Notes: generated by a model not told the origin, from the letters alone. A DNA stretch of 64,000 nt from Labedella gwakjiensis (GCF_003014675.1 NZ_PYAU01000001.1:3162001-3226000); one strand, 5' to 3'. Positions 28,864 to 38,131 are shown, counted from the stretch's first letter. Program-made: numbers and translations.

Positions 28864-29367
28864 ATGGTGGCACCAGCTGCACGAGGGATGATCTTCATCC
28901 ACTCGTCACCGCGCGCGCTCTGCCCACATGTCGAGTGGGCAGCCGGTCGCGCTCTCGGTCGTGCGGTGAACTTCTCGTGGACCGATCAGCCGGTCCTCGC
29001 AGGCTCTCAGAGGGCCGAGTTCTACTGGGATGGCCAGCAGGGTATGGGCGCTGCCATCGCGTCCTCTCTGCGTGGCTGGGAGCACTTGCGCTTCGAGGTC
29101 ACGGAGGATCCGGGCCCCGGCGCGGACGGCGGTCGTTGGCTCCACACGCCCGATCTCGGAATCTTCTACGCGCAGACCGACAGCGCCGGCAACGTCGTCA
29201 TCGCCGAGGACCGCATCCGTTACGCGATGGAGGTCGCCGGTGCGGACTCCGTCGAACTGCAGCGCGAACTCCGTGTCGCGCTCGGCCAGGCGTGGGACGA
29301 CGAGCTCGAGGCCTTCCGGCATGCGAGCGATGACTCGTCCGTCATCTGGCTCCACAAGGTCGGCTGA
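28864..29367 (+). CDS. DUF3145 family protein
   Basis: Actinobacterial conserved protein of unknown function, 167 residues. The ATG at 28864 was chosen because GGAGGA precedes it by four bases and the family begins near ARGMIFIHSSPRALCPHVEWA; ATG codons at 28849 and 28852 are alternatives. Conserved stretches include NFSWTDQPV, RAEFYWDGQQGMGAAIASSL and WRHLRFEVTEDPS-like WEHLRFEVTEDPG. No signal peptide or membrane segment is seen. DUF3145 genes are widespread in Actinobacteria and lie next to the fatty-acid synthesis genes here. Confidence 0.88.
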   Translation: MVAPAARGMIFIHSSPRALCPHVEWAAGRALGRAVNFSWTDQPVLAGSQRAEFYWDGQQGMGAAIASSLRGWEHLRFEVTEDPGPGADGGRWLHTPDLGIFYAQTDSAGNVVIAEDRIRYAMEVAGADSVELQRELRVALGQAWDDELEAFRHASDDSSVIWLHKVG

Positions 29368-29466
29368 CGACCTCAGAGACCCGGTCGTCGCCCTGGCGCG
29401 GACCGTGTCGTCGGAGGGCTTCCCGGCGACATGAGTGGCGAAACGGTGTGCGACCGAGAAACGAGA

Positions 29467-29500
29467 GAACCCCCGGTGGAAGGCTTCCCACCGGGGGTTC
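29467..29500 (-). terminator. Terminator of the fab operon
   Basis: GAACCCCCGGTGG (29467-29479) pairs perfectly with CCACCGGGGGTTC (29488-29500) across eight bases. It lies 13 bases after the fabF stop on the minus strand and is followed there by a loosely T-rich stretch. It would also stop read-through from the convergent DUF3145 gene. Confidence 0.85.
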
Positions 29501-29512
29501 TCCGCGTCCGGG

Positions 29513-30757
29513 TCAGCCGGCGAAGGTGCGGAACGCGGCAACGGCGTTGTGGCCGCCGAAGCCGAACGAGTTGCTGATCGCGATGTGCTCACCGTCACCC
29601 AGTGCGCGGGGTTCCGTGACGACATCGAGCGGAATCTCCGGATCGGGCTCGTTCAGGTTGATCGTCGGCGGGATGAGCGCCTCGTGCAGCGTCTTCACGA
29701 CGAAGAGCGCCTCGATCGCGCCGGCACCGCCGAGGAGGTGACCGGTCGACGCCTTGGTGGCCGTCACCGGGATCTCGCCGAGACGATCCCCGAAGACGCG
29801 CTTGAGCGCGTTGTACTCCGCGATGTCGCCGACCGGAGTGGAGGTGGCGTGTGCGTTGATGTGGGCCACCTGGTCCAGGCCGTACCCGCTGTTCTCGACA
29901 GCTGCTCGCATGGCGCGCGCCGCCGCCGAGCCCTCGGGGTCTGGGGCGGTGATGTGGTACGCGTCGCTCGTCACGGCTCCACCGAGCAGCTCGGCGTAGA
30001 TGCGGGCACCACGGGCCTGGGCGTGCTCGAGAGTCTCGACGACGAGTGCCGCAGCGCCTTCTCCGAGGACGAACCCGTCACGCGTGACGTCGTACGGCCG
30101 GGAGGCCGTCGACGGGTCGTCGTTGCGCTTCGAGAGAGCCTGCATCGCGGCGAACGAGGCGATCGGCAGCGGGTGGATCGCTGCCTCGGAGCCGCCCGCG
30201 ACGACGACGTCGGCAAGACCGGCCTGAAGGTGGTCGTATGCGTTCGCGATCGACTCCGTGCTCGATGCACACGCCGAGACGACCGTCCGCTCACCGCCGC
30301 GTGCACCCAGATCCATGCCGATGGCCGCTGCCGGGCCGTTGGGCATGAGCATGGGGACGGTCATCGGGAGGACGCGCCGCGGGCCGCGCTCGCGGAGGGT
30401 GTCCCACGCGTCGAGAAGCGTCCAGACGCCGCCGATGCCGGTGGCCCAATCGACGAGGAGTCTCTCGGGGTCCACTCCGACGTCTCCGGCGTCTGCCCAC
30501 GCCTCACGGGCGGCGATGAGGGCGAACTGGCTGGAGGGGTCGAGCCGCTTCGTCTCCTGGCGCTGCAGGATGTCTGCCGCGGGCACGGCGGCCTGCGCGG
30601 CGAAGGTGATGGGGAGGGAGAGCTCCTCGACCCATGGCTGTTCGAGGCTCCGAGCGCCTGATGCTCCTGCGAGGAGGTTGGTCCACGACTCCGTGGCCGT
30701 GCCTCCGAGGGGCGACGTGGCGCCGATGCCGGTGATGACGATTCTCTTGGTGGTCAT
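29513..30757 (-). CDS. fabF: Beta-ketoacyl-ACP synthase II FabF
   Basis: Condensing enzyme that elongates acyl-ACP with malonyl-ACP in type II fatty-acid synthesis. It has 414 residues and starts at ATG 30757. The catalytic Cys163 is in VSACASSTESI, the first histidine in HINAHATSTPVGD and the second in TKASTGHLLGGAGAIEAL. The glycine-rich C-terminal NSFGFGGHNA is present. It is the last gene of fabD-fabH-acpP-fabF and is separated from acpP by a hairpin-rich gap of 159 bases. Confidence 0.97.
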   Translation of the reverse strand: MTTKRIVITGIGATSPLGGTATESWTNLLAGASGARSLEQPWVEELSLPITFAAQAAVPAADILQRQETKRLDPSSQFALIAAREAWADAGDVGVDPERLLVDWATGIGGVWTLLDAWDTLRERGPRRVLPMTVPMLMPNGPAAAIGMDLGARGGERTVVSACASSTESIANAYDHLQAGLADVVVAGGSEAAIHPLPIASFAAMQALSKRNDDPSTASRPYDVTRDGFVLGEGAAALVVETLEHAQARGARIYAELLGGAVTSDAYHITAPDPEGSAAARAMRAAVENSGYGLDQVAHINAHATSTPVGDIAEYNALKRVFGDRLGEIPVTATKASTGHLLGGAGAIEALFVVKTLHEALIPPTINLNEPDPEIPLDVVTEPRALGDGEHIAISNSFGFGGHNAVAAFRTFAG

Positions 30758-30833
30758 GTCGAGAACTCTTTCTGGATCACTGCCCGAGCGCCGGGTGGCG
30801 GCGGGATGCGCTCCGCCACGTCGAGGGATGGAC

Positions 30834-30866
30834 GGGGCGTCGATCGGTCGGACCGATCGACGCCCC
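30834..30866 (-). promoter_or_regulatory. Perfect 16-base inverted repeat in the acpP-fabF gap
   Basis: GGGGCGTCGATCGGTC (30834-30849) and GACCGATCGACGCCCC (30851-30866) are fully complementary around a single base. It lies in the transcript between acpP and fabF, with no following U-tract. It may act as a partial terminator or as a 3' stabiliser that keeps acpP mRNA more abundant than fabF mRNA. Confidence 0.7.
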
Positions 30867-30876
30867 GGTCTCCCTG

Positions 30877-30890
30877 CGCTGACGTCAGCG
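30877..30890. other. 14-base perfect palindrome
   Basis: CGCTGACGTCAGCG is its own reverse complement, next to the large inverted repeat in the acpP-fabF gap. It could be a protein-binding site or the tip of a compound RNA structure. A smaller hairpin, GGGAC/GTCCC at 30900-30914, lies between it and the acpP stop. Confidence 0.5.
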
Positions 30891-30916
30891 GGGTGATGCG
30901 GGACGGAAGGTCCCGA

Positions 30917-31165
30917 TCAGCCCTGCGCCTTGACGATGAAGTCGACGGCGTCTCCGACCGTCTTGAGGTTCTTGACTTCCTCGTCCGGGATCTTCACGTC
31001 GAACTTCTCCTCGGCGTTGACGACGATCGTCATCATCGAGATGGAGTCGATGTCCAGGTCGTCGGTGAACGACTTGTCCAGCTCGACGGTGTCGGTGGCG
31101 ATACCGGTCTCGTCGTTGACGAGCTCGGCCAGGCCGGCGAGGACTTCTTCGGTGGACAGTGCCAT
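30917..31165 (-). CDS. acpP: Acyl carrier protein
   Basis: Carries growing acyl chains on a 4'-phosphopantetheine arm. It has 82 residues and starts at ATG 31165 with GGAGAAA upstream. The four-helix fold is highly acidic. The prosthetic group attaches to Ser41 in DLDIDSISMM, a slight variant of the usual DSLD (here DSIS), as found in actinobacterial carrier proteins. It lies between fabH and fabF in the usual order. Confidence 0.96.
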   Translation of the reverse strand: MALSTEEVLAGLAELVNDETGIATDTVELDKSFTDDLDIDSISMMTIVVNAEEKFDVKIPDEEVKNLKTVGDAVDFIVKAQG

Positions 31166-31218
31166 GGTGGGTTTCTCCTTGAGTGTCGTATGACCGCGAA
31201 ACAGTCTATGGGGGAGGT

Positions 31219-31243
31219 GGCCCGACCGTCATTCGACCGGGCC
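31219..31243 (-). other. Short intercistronic hairpin between fabH and acpP
   Basis: GGCCCG (31219-31224) pairs with CGGGCC (31238-31243) across 13 bases, directly after the fabH stop and ahead of acpP. Together with the acpP-fabF hairpins it brackets acpP on both sides. Confidence 0.4.
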
Positions 31244-31249
31244 GGGGAT

Positions 31250-32254
31250 CTAGGGGAGGACGACGACCTGTGCGCCGAAGACGAGGCCGGCTCCGAAGCC
31301 GATCTGGAGGGCGAGTCCGCCGCTCAGCTCGGGGTTCTCCTCGAGCAGTCGGTGCGTCGCGAGCGGGATGGACGCAGCGGAGGTGTTGCCGGTCGTCGCG
31401 ATGTCGCGAGCGATCGCGACATGCTCGGGGAGCTTCAGCTGCTTCGCGAACTCATCGATGATGCGCATGTTCGCCTGGTGGGGGATGAACGCGGCGAGGT
31501 CGTCCGCCGTGATGCCGGCCTCGTCGATGGCCTGCTGAGCGACCTTCGCCATCTCCCAGACGGCCCATCGGAAGACGGTCTGGCCCTCCTGCCGGAGGGT
31601 CGGCCAGACGGCCTTCCCATCGCGGAAGTCGACGAGGGTGCCGTTCATGCTCACGGCGTCGGCCTTCGAGCCGTCGGATCCCCAGACCGTTCCCGAGATG
31701 CCGGGGTAGTCGCTCGGGCCGATGACTGCGGCGCCAGCGCCGTCGCCGAGGAGGAACGAGATGCTCCGGTCCGTCGGGTCGACGATGTCGGAGAGCTTCT
31801 CGGCGCCGATCACGAGCGCGTTGCGTGCGCTGCCCGCGCGGATGAGGGCGTCGGCCTGAGCGACCGCGTAGGCGTAGCCGGCACACGCGGCGTTGAGGTC
31901 GTACGCCGCCGCAGGGTTCGCTCCGACGCGATCGGCGACGACGGCCGAGATCGATGGCGACTGCATGATGTTGCTGATCGTGGCCACGAGGACGACGTCG
32001 ATCTCTGCCGGGTCGACTCCCGAGCGCTCGATGGCTTCCTTCGCCGCGGTCGTGGCGAGGTCGACGGCAGAGACTCCCTCGGAGGCTCGGGTCCGTGTGA
32101 TGATCCCCGTGCGCTGCCTGATCCACTCGTCCGAGGAGTTGATGGGCTCGATGAGGTCGTCGTTCGGCACGATCCGGTCACCGCGGGCGGCACCGAGGGC
32201 GAGGATACGGGTGTAGCGGGGCCCCGTCGACTGACGGAGTTCTGGGCGTGTCAT
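31250..32254 (-). CDS. fabH: Beta-ketoacyl-ACP synthase III FabH
   Basis: Starts fatty-acid synthesis by condensing an acyl-CoA primer with malonyl-ACP. It has 334 residues and starts at ATG 32254. The catalytic triad is Cys124 in NAACAGYAYAV, His in FIPHQANMRI and Asn in ATTGNTSAASIPL. In Actinobacteria FabH often prefers branched primers, which would fit the iso and anteiso fatty acids of Microbacteriaceae; that preference is inferred. Confidence 0.96.
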   Translation of the reverse strand: MTRPELRQSTGPRYTRILALGAARGDRIVPNDDLIEPINSSDEWIRQRTGIITRTRASEGVSAVDLATTAAKEAIERSGVDPAEIDVVLVATISNIMQSPSISAVVADRVGANPAAAYDLNAACAGYAYAVAQADALIRAGSARNALVIGAEKLSDIVDPTDRSISFLLGDGAGAAVIGPSDYPGISGTVWGSDGSKADAVSMNGTLVDFRDGKAVWPTLRQEGQTVFRWAVWEMAKVAQQAIDEAGITADDLAAFIPHQANMRIIDEFAKQLKLPEHVAIARDIATTGNTSAASIPLATHRLLEENPELSGGLALQIGFGAGLVFGAQVVVLP

Positions 32255-32268
32255 GGTGTTCCTTCTGC

Positions 32269-33183
32269 TCAGGCGGCGACGAGATCCGCGGCGGCCTGGA
32301 GGTCGTCGGGCGTCTTGATGGCGACGGTCGGGAGGCCCTTGAGGCCGCGTCGGGCGAGTCCGGTGAGGGCTCCGGCCGGGGCGACCTCGATGAGCCCCGT
32401 GGCTCCGGCGTCGGCGAATGCGTTCATGCAGGCGTCCCAGCGGACGGGGGAGGCGACCTGGGTCACGAGGAGGTCGAGGAATCGCGTGCCGTGCTCGACG
32501 CGGGAACCGTCGTTGTTCGTCCAGAGGGGAAGGGTGGGGTCGTGCGCCTCCGCACCGGCGACGGCGGAGGCGAGTTCCGCACGTGCGTCCTCCATGAAGC
32601 GGGTGTGGAATGCTCCGGCGACCTGCAAGGCGATGACCCGCGTGCCCGTGGGGGGTGCCGACGCGAAGGTCGCGAGGTCGTCCCTCCGTCCGGCGACCAC
32701 GATCTGGCCTCCACCGTTGTAGTTGGCGGCGGAGAGACCGGCGGATTCGGCCGCGGCGACGACCTCCGCCGGATCCCCGCCGAGAACGGCGCTCATGCCC
32801 GTCGACTCGACGGAGGCCGCGTGCGCCATGGCGAGGGCGCGCACCCGCACGAGACGCAGAGCGGTCTCGTCGTCGACGACACCCGAGACGGCTGCCGCGG
32901 TGAATTCGCCGACGGAGTGGCCGGCGACGCCGCCGATTCCGGCCATGACACCCCGAGCCGACAGCGCGTGTGCCGCCACGAGTCCGGCCGCCACGATGAG
33001 GGGCTGGGCGATCGCCGTGTCACGGATCGTGTCGGCGTCGGAGACGGTGCCATGCTGGACGATGTCGATCCCCGCGGCATCGGAGAAGCCCGCGAGGAGT
33101 TCTGGCACACCGTCGAGGTCGAGCCAGGGGCTGAGGAATCCGGGAGTCTGTGAGCCCTGACCAGGGCACGCGAGGATGATCAC
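32269..33183 (-). CDS. fabD: Malonyl-CoA:ACP transacylase FabD
   Basis: Moves malonyl groups from CoA to ACP. The GTG at 33183 (VIILACPGQGSQTPGFL) gives 304 residues; a longer frame upstream would add 27 residues not found in the family. The nucleophile is Ser90 in GHSVGEF, with the second active-site histidine in the PLWTNNDGS region (GAEAHDPTLPLWTN) following. It is the first gene of the fab operon. Confidence 0.95.
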   Translation of the reverse strand: MIILACPGQGSQTPGFLSPWLDLDGVPELLAGFSDAAGIDIVQHGTVSDADTIRDTAIAQPLIVAAGLVAAHALSARGVMAGIGGVAGHSVGEFTAAAVSGVVDDETALRLVRVRALAMAHAASVESTGMSAVLGGDPAEVVAAAESAGLSAANYNGGGQIVVAGRRDDLATFASAPPTGTRVIALQVAGAFHTRFMEDARAELASAVAGAEAHDPTLPLWTNNDGSRVEHGTRFLDLLVTQVASPVRWDACMNAFADAGATGLIEVAPAGALTGLARRGLKGLPTVAIKTPDDLQAAADLVAA

Positions 33184-33185
33184 CT

Positions 33186-33245
33186 GAACAGTCTGCCAAG
33201 GGTTCGGGACGCCGGGCTGTCGACATGCCACGAACATTCGGAACA
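33186..33245 (-). promoter_or_regulatory. fabD upstream region with repeated TGTTC units
   Basis: The 94-base gap between fasR and fabD holds three copies of TGTTC on the minus strand (33190-33186, 33236-33232 and 33245-33241). The last two are spaced by nine bases as TGTTCCGAATGTTCG. This is a candidate site for FasR control of the fab genes. No clear -10/-35 pair was found. Confidence 0.3.
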
Positions 33246-33277
33246 AGCGTTGGTGATGGCGCACAAACCGCCGCCGG

Positions 33278-34477
33278 TCACCGGGCTCTCCGGGGTGGAC
33301 GCGTCTCCTGCTCAGAGATGGAACCGAGAATGAGCGCAGACTGCAGGATGAGCGACTCGCGCGCGCCGGTAGCGTCCCAGCCGATCACGTCGGATACGCG
33401 TTTGAGCCGATAGCGGACGGTGTTCGGATGCACGAAGAGCTCTCGAGCCGTCGCCTCGAGCGACCGGCCGCTGTCGAGATAGCTCCACAGCGTGGTGGCG
33501 AGTTCGGGGGAGTGGGCCATGAGGGGACGGTAGATGCGTTCGACGAGCGTCGTCCGGGCCAGAGGATCCCCCGCGAGCGCCCGCTCCGGGAGGAGGTCGT
33601 CCGCCGACACGGGACGCGGTGCGTGGCGCCACGACCGCGCGACGGCGAAACCGGCGAGTGCCGCCCGCGCGCTACGGGACGCGTCGACGAGGCTGGCGAC
33701 CTCGTGTCCGAGTACGAGGTGCCCCGGCCCGAAGCCGGGCTCGAGGCCCGACGCGATCTCGAGGAACGACAGCGGTTGTGGATTCGAGCCCTCGTCGCCC
33801 TCTTCCGATCGGGGTTCGGCTCGCCCGATGACGAGGACGAGGCGCTTGCCCTGGACGCCGATGAGGACGTCGGCGAGCATGTGGCGCGCCGTCCGTCTGA
33901 GCTGATCGACATCGAGGGACGGCGGCGTCGTTCCCACGAGCACGGCGACCTCACCATGGCCGTGCCACCCGAGGGCTGCGATCCTGCTCGGGAGTTCGTC
34001 GTCGGTCTCGCCGGTGAGGATCGAGTCGACGACGAGCGCCTCGAGCCGCGCGTCCCACAGCCCGCGCGCTTCCGCAGCACGCGCATAGACGTCGGCGGCC
34101 GCGAAGGCGATCTCGCGAGAGTAGAGCAGGATCGCCTCTCGCAGGTCTTCGCCACGACCGGCGACCCGCTCTTCGACGACCTCGACGGTCACACGGATCA
34201 GCTGCAGTGTCTGCTGGAGGCTCACGGAGCGAAGCAACTCGCGCGGCGCTGCTCCGAAGACGTCCGCAGCGATCCACGGTGTGGCCCGCGGGTCGTCGTA
34301 CCACGCGATGAAGGAGCTGATGCCCGCCTGGGCGACGAGGCCAACGGCCGATCGTCGCCCAGGCGGCATGTCCGCGTACCAGGGCAGGGTGTCCTCGAGG
34401 CGACCGAGTGTCACCGTCGCGAGTTCACCCGAGATCCTGCGCAGCCACGCGAGGGTCTCCGGTTTGGTCCTGGCCAC
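33278..34477 (-). CDS. fasR: PucR-family transcriptional regulator, probable FasR
   Basis: Regulator of 399 residues located between fabD and aceE. The GTG at 34477 (VARTKPETLAWLRRISGEL) is preferred; it lies 18 bases after the aceE stop. The C-terminal PucR-type helix-turn-helix is SLEATARELFVHPNTVRYRLKRV (about 345-367), and a GGDEF-like middle domain (EVAVLVGTTPP to SLVDASRSARAAL) is as in the CdaR/PucR class. Family knowledge: in Streptomyces coelicolor the PucR-type activator FasR is encoded beside fabD and turns on the fabD-fabH-acpP-fabF operon. The gene position here is the same, so the name is given by synteny. Confidence 0.82.
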   Translation of the reverse strand: MARTKPETLAWLRRISGELATVTLGRLEDTLPWYADMPPGRRSAVGLVAQAGISSFIAWYDDPRATPWIAADVFGAAPRELLRSVSLQQTLQLIRVTVEVVEERVAGRGEDLREAILLYSREIAFAAADVYARAAEARGLWDARLEALVVDSILTGETDDELPSRIAALGWHGHGEVAVLVGTTPPSLDVDQLRRTARHMLADVLIGVQGKRLVLVIGRAEPRSEEGDEGSNPQPLSFLEIASGLEPGFGPGHLVLGHEVASLVDASRSARAALAGFAVARSWRHAPRPVSADDLLPERALAGDPLARTTLVERIYRPLMAHSPELATTLWSYLDSGRSLEATARELFVHPNTVRYRLKRVSDVIGWDATGARESLILQSALILGSISEQETRPPRRAR

Positions 34478-34494
34478 GGATGGGGTGTTCTTCG

Positions 34495-37221
34495 TCAGGA
34501 CTCGCCGCCGGCGTTGCCGGTGGTGCCAGCCGTGACGTCGTGGAGGTTGTAGCGGTCGATCGCCTGCGACGGCAGGGAAGCGTCCACGACACCCTGGGCC
34601 ACGAGACGCTCGAGCACCTTCACGACGACGGACGGGCCGTCGATCTTGAAGAAGCGACGAGCGGCCGCGCGGGTGTCGGAGAAGCCGAAGCCGTCGGCAC
34701 CCAGGGTCGCGAAGTCGTTCGGAACGAACTGACGCACCTGGTCGGCGACCGCGTGCATGTAGTCCGTGACGGCGACGACGGGGCCTTCCGCGCCCTCGAG
34801 CTTGGTCTGCAGGTACGGAACCCGCTTCTCGTCGTCCGGGTAGAGGAAGTTGTGCTCGTCGGCCGCGAGGCCGTCTCGGCGCAGCTCCGACCACGAGGTG
34901 ACCGACCAGACGTCGGCCGACACGCCCCAGTCCTCCGCGAGGAGGTGCTGGGCCTCGATGGCCCACGGCACGGAGACGCCCGACGCGAAGATCTGCGCCT
35001 TCGGACCGTCCTGCTCCGACGTCTTCACCTTGTGGATTCCGCGGACGATGCCGTCGACGTCCACGTTCTCCGGCTCGGCCGGCTGCACGATCGGCTCGTT
35101 GTACACCGTGAGGTAGTACATGACGTTCGGATCGGAGTGGTCCCCGCCGTACATGCGCTCGAGGCCGGCGCGCACGATGTGCCCGATCTCGTAGCCGTAG
35201 GCCGGGTCGTAGCTCACGACGGCCGGGTTCGTCGACGCGAGGAGTGGCGAGTGCCCGTCGGCGTGCTGGAGGCCTTCGCCCGTGAGAGTCGTGCGCCCGG
35301 CGGTCGCACCGATGACGAAACCGCGCGCCATCTGGTCGCCGGCCGCCCACAGGGCGTCGCCTGTGCGCTGGAAGCCGAACATCGAGTAGAAGACGTACAC
35401 CGGGATGAGGGCCTCACCCTGCGTGGAGTACGTCGTTCCGATGTTCGTGAACGCCGCGAGTGCGCCGGCCTCGTTGATTCCGACGTGCACGATCTGCCCC
35501 TGAGGGCTCTCCTTGTACGCCAGGAGGAGCTCGCGGTCGACCGAGGTGTAGTGCTGGCCGTTCGGGTTGTAGATCTTCGCGGACGGGAAGAACGCGTCCA
35601 TTCCGAACGTGCGCGCCTCGTCGGGGATGATCGGGACGATGCGGTGACCGAAGTCCTTCGATCGCAGCAGGTCCTTGAGCAGCCGGACGAACGCCATGGT
35701 GGTGGCGATCTCCTGCGTGCCAGAGCCCTTCTTGCTGATGGCGTACGCGGAGTCGTCCGGCAGGTTGAGCTGCGTGTACTTGCTGCGGCGCTCCGGCAGG
35801 TAGCCGCCGAGCGCGCGGCGGCGCTCGTGCAGGTACTGGATCGCCTCGTCGTCCTCTCCCGGGTGGAAGTACGGCGGCAGGTACGGGTTCTCCTCGAGCT
35901 TCTCGTCCGTGATGGGAATGTGCATCGCGTCGCGGAAGGTCTTGAGGTTGTCGAGCGTCATCTTCTTCATCTGGTGGGTCGCGTTGCGTCCCTCGAAGCT
36001 CGGGCCGAGGCCGTAGCCCTTGACCGTCTTCGCCAGGATGACCGTGGGCTGGCCCTTGTGCTCGGCCGCAGCCTTGAAGGCCGCGTACACCTTGCGGTAG
36101 TCGTGTCCGCCGCGCTTGAGGTTCCAGATCTGGTCGTCCGAGTAGTCCTCGACGAGCTTGAGAGCGCGCTCGTCCTTCCCGAAGAAGTGCTCGCGGATGA
36201 ACGCGCCGCTCTCGGCCTTGTAAGTCTGGTAGTCGCCGTCGGGCGTCTGGTTCATGATGTTGAGGAGCGCGCCCTCGGTGTCGCGGGAGAGCAGGTCGTC
36301 CCACTCGCGGCCCCACACGACCTTGATGACGTTCCAGCCGGCCCCGCGGAAGAAGCTCTCGAGCTCCTGGATGATCTTGCCGTTTCCGCGGACCGGGCCG
36401 TCGAGACGCTGCAGGTTGCAGTTGATGACGAAGTTGAGGTTGTCGAGGCCTTCGTTCGCCGCCACCTGGAGCTGACCACGGCTCTCGACCTCGTCCATCT
36501 CGCCGTCACCGAGGAACGCCCAGACCTGCTGGTCCGACGCGTCCTTGATGCCGCGGTTGGTGAGGTACTTGTTGGCGTGCGCCTGGTAGATGGCGTTGAT
36601 CGGCCCGAGGCCCATCGACACGGTGGGGAACTGCCAGAACGACGGCATGAGTCGCGGGTGCGGGTAGGACGAGAGTCCTCCGGCCTGGTGCGACTTCTCC
36701 TGTCGGAAGCCGTCGAGCTGGTCCGTCGAGAGACGGCCCTCGAGGTAGGCGCGAGCATAGGTACCGGGGGAGGCGTGGCCCTGGATGAAGATCTGGTCTC
36801 CACCGCCTGCGTGGTCCTGGCCGCGGAAGAAGTGGTTGAAGCCCACCTCGTAGAGCGCCGCGGAGGACGCGTACGTGGAGATGTGTCCGCCGACACCGAT
36901 CCCTGGCCGCTGCGCACGGTGCACCGTGATCGCCGCGTTCCAACGGATCCAGGCGCGGTACTTGCGCTCGAGCTCCTCGTTGCCGGGGAACTCCGCCTCG
37001 TTCTCGGGGGCGATGGTGTTGATGTAGTCGGTGGTGGGCACCATCGGAACACCGAGGTGGAGCTCCTTCGACTGCTTCAGCAGGCTCAGCATGATCTCGC
37101 GAGCGCGTCCGCTGCCGCGGGCCTCGACGAGCGCTGCGAGCGACTCCTGCCATTCGGCCGTCTCTTCCGGATCGGAATCGCTGTGGCCTACCGAGTACGG
37201 GTCCTGATCGTGAACAGTCAC
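34495..37221 (-). CDS. aceE: Pyruvate dehydrogenase E1 component AceE (homodimeric type)
   Basis: Thiamine-diphosphate enzyme that decarboxylates pyruvate and acetylates the lipoyl arm of E2, giving acetyl-CoA. It has 908 residues and starts at GTG 37221 with AAAGG upstream. [24 protein letters not shown] and the thiamine motif [33 protein letters not shown] (motif start near residue 228) are typical. No aceF gene lies beside it. In Actinobacteria the E2 can be shared with 2-oxoglutarate dehydrogenase, and an E2 gene is present at 61406-62896. Confidence 0.97.
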   Translation of the reverse strand: MTVHDQDPYSVGHSDSDPEETAEWQESLAALVEARGSGRAREIMLSLLKQSKELHLGVPMVPTTDYINTIAPENEAEFPGNEELERKYRAWIRWNAAITVHRAQRPGIGVGGHISTYASSAALYEVGFNHFFRGQDHAGGGDQIFIQGHASPGTYARAYLEGRLSTDQLDGFRQEKSHQAGGLSSYPHPRLMPSFWQFPTVSMGLGPINAIYQAHANKYLTNRGIKDASDQQVWAFLGDGEMDEVESRGQLQVAANEGLDNLNFVINCNLQRLDGPVRGNGKIIQELESFFRGAGWNVIKVVWGREWDDLLSRDTEGALLNIMNQTPDGDYQTYKAESGAFIREHFFGKDERALKLVEDYSDDQIWNLKRGGHDYRKVYAAFKAAAEHKGQPTVILAKTVKGYGLGPSFEGRNATHQMKKMTLDNLKTFRDAMHIPITDEKLEENPYLPPYFHPGEDDEAIQYLHERRRALGGYLPERRSKYTQLNLPDDSAYAISKKGSGTQEIATTMAFVRLLKDLLRSKDFGHRIVPIIPDEARTFGMDAFFPSAKIYNPNGQHYTSVDRELLLAYKESPQGQIVHVGINEAGALAAFTNIGTTYSTQGEALIPVYVFYSMFGFQRTGDALWAAGDQMARGFVIGATAGRTTLTGEGLQHADGHSPLLASTNPAVVSYDPAYGYEIGHIVRAGLERMYGGDHSDPNVMYYLTVYNEPIVQPAEPENVDVDGIVRGIHKVKTSEQDGPKAQIFASGVSVPWAIEAQHLLAEDWGVSADVWSVTSWSELRRDGLAADEHNFLYPDDEKRVPYLQTKLEGAEGPVVAVTDYMHAVADQVRQFVPNDFATLGADGFGFSDTRAAARRFFKIDGPSVVVKVLERLVAQGVVDASLPSQAIDRYNLHDVTAGTTGNAGGES

Positions 37222-37372
37222 CGTCGACCTTTCTGTGTGTGGCAGATCGTGCCGGGTTGAGCGGGGGATCCCGCCGTACGGCGCCGCCCTTATCGTGGGG
37301 GCGCGCCCATCCCATCCAGCCTACCCATCAGCGCATGCTCGCGCGTCACGTACCATGCCGCGCCAACGGGGT

Positions 37373-37378
37373 TAGGAT
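37373..37378 (+). promoter_or_regulatory. Probable -10 element of the peroxiredoxin gene
   Basis: TAGGAT lies 63 bases before the peroxiredoxin ATG in the 219-base divergent gap with aceE. The same hexamer is found ahead of the tRNA and RNase P RNA genes in this window. The gap also holds the palindrome GCCGTACGGC (37273-37282). Confidence 0.45.
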
Positions 37379-37440
37379 TGCTCACCGGGTCCACGGGCGT
37401 CCGCTCGCCGACCGGCGGGCGCTACCGGAAGAAGAGGTTC

Positions 37441-37914
37441 ATGGCACTCGAGAACGACACGAGGGCACCTGACTTCGAGCTCCTCGACCAGTACGGCGAA
37501 TCCGTCCGTCTCTCGTCGTTCCGCGGGAAGAAGCCCGTCGCCGTGGTCTTCGTTCCTCTCGCATTCTCGGGAATCTGCACGAACGAGATGTGCGCCCTGA
37601 GCGAGAACCTCGCGATGTTCGCGGATGCCGGCGTCGAACTCCTGGCGATCTCCGTCGACTCGACCTTCTCACTCCGCGCGTGGGGGGAGAAGGAGAAGTT
37701 CCCGTTCCGCCTCCTCGCCGACTTCTGGCCGCACGGTCAGGTCGCCAAGGAGTACGGCGTGTTCCTCCCGGAGCGCGGTCAGGCGAATCGGGCGACGTTC
37801 CTCATCGACGTCGACGGCATCATCCGCGCGAGCTTCATCACCGCGCCGGGCGAGGCGCGCGACATCGCTGCATACCGCACGGCCCTCGACGAGATGCGCC
37901 GCATCCCCGTCTGA
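37441..37914 (+). CDS. Peroxiredoxin of the AhpE/BCP type
   Basis: Thiol peroxidase that reduces hydroperoxides, 157 residues, starting at ATG 37441 after AGAAGAGG. The thioredoxin fold has the peroxidatic Cys46 in FVPLAFSGICTNEMC, with a second cysteine (Cys51) five residues on, as in the CX4C atypical 2-Cys enzymes. RGKKPVAVVFVPLAFSG and SVDSTFSLRAWGEKEKFPFRLLADFWPHG match the AhpE group of Actinobacteria. It could therefore work by the one-Cys or the two-Cys mechanism. It diverges from aceE. Confidence 0.92.
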   Translation: MALENDTRAPDFELLDQYGESVRLSSFRGKKPVAVVFVPLAFSGICTNEMCALSENLAMFADAGVELLAISVDSTFSLRAWGEKEKFPFRLLADFWPHGQVAKEYGVFLPERGQANRATFLIDVDGIIRASFITAPGEARDIAAYRTALDEMRRIPV

Positions 37915-37983
37915 TCGGGTGTCCCGTTCGGTCTGGCTCTACGTGGCGTGTCGACGGGATTCAGGGGCGGTCGTCCGTCGCGA

Positions 37984-37989
37984 TAGGAT
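37984..37989 (+). promoter_or_regulatory. Probable -10 element of tRNA-Val
   Basis: TAGGAT lies 23 bases ahead of the mature tRNA 5' end. No strong -35 is visible at the usual distance. Confidence 0.45.
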
Positions 37990-38012
37990 CGACGCGCGCC
38001 TCCGGGCGTGAG

Positions 38013-38085
38013 GGGCCTTTAGCTCAGTTGGTAGAGCGCCACGTTTACACCGTGGATGTCATCGGTTCGAGCCCGGTAGGGCCCA
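38013..38085 (+). tRNA. tRNA-Val (anticodon TAC)
   Basis: A 73-base cloverleaf. The acceptor stem pairs GGGCCTT (38013-38019) with AGGGCCC (38078-38084), and the discriminator is A. The D arm is GCTCAGTTGGTAGAGC. The anticodon stem is CCACG/CGTGG with loop TTTACAC, so the anticodon is TAC, reading GTA and GTG valine codons. The T arm has TTCGAGC. The 3' CCA is not encoded. Confidence 0.96.
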
Positions 38086-38112
38086 CTCATCATCCTGTCG
38101 ATGCTCGAGTGC

Positions 38113-38131
38113 ACCGTCCCCTGTCGACGGT
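38113..38131. terminator. Hairpin between tRNA-Val and the convergent EamA gene
   Basis: ACCGTC (38113-38118) pairs with GACGGT (38126-38131) across seven bases, in the 83-base gap between convergent genes. No U-tract is present. Confidence 0.4.

Noticed and set aside
34408-37260. 950-codon plus-strand open frame opposite aceE
   Set aside because: The protein is rich in Arg, Val, Leu and Asp without domains, whereas the other strand gives a full AceE.
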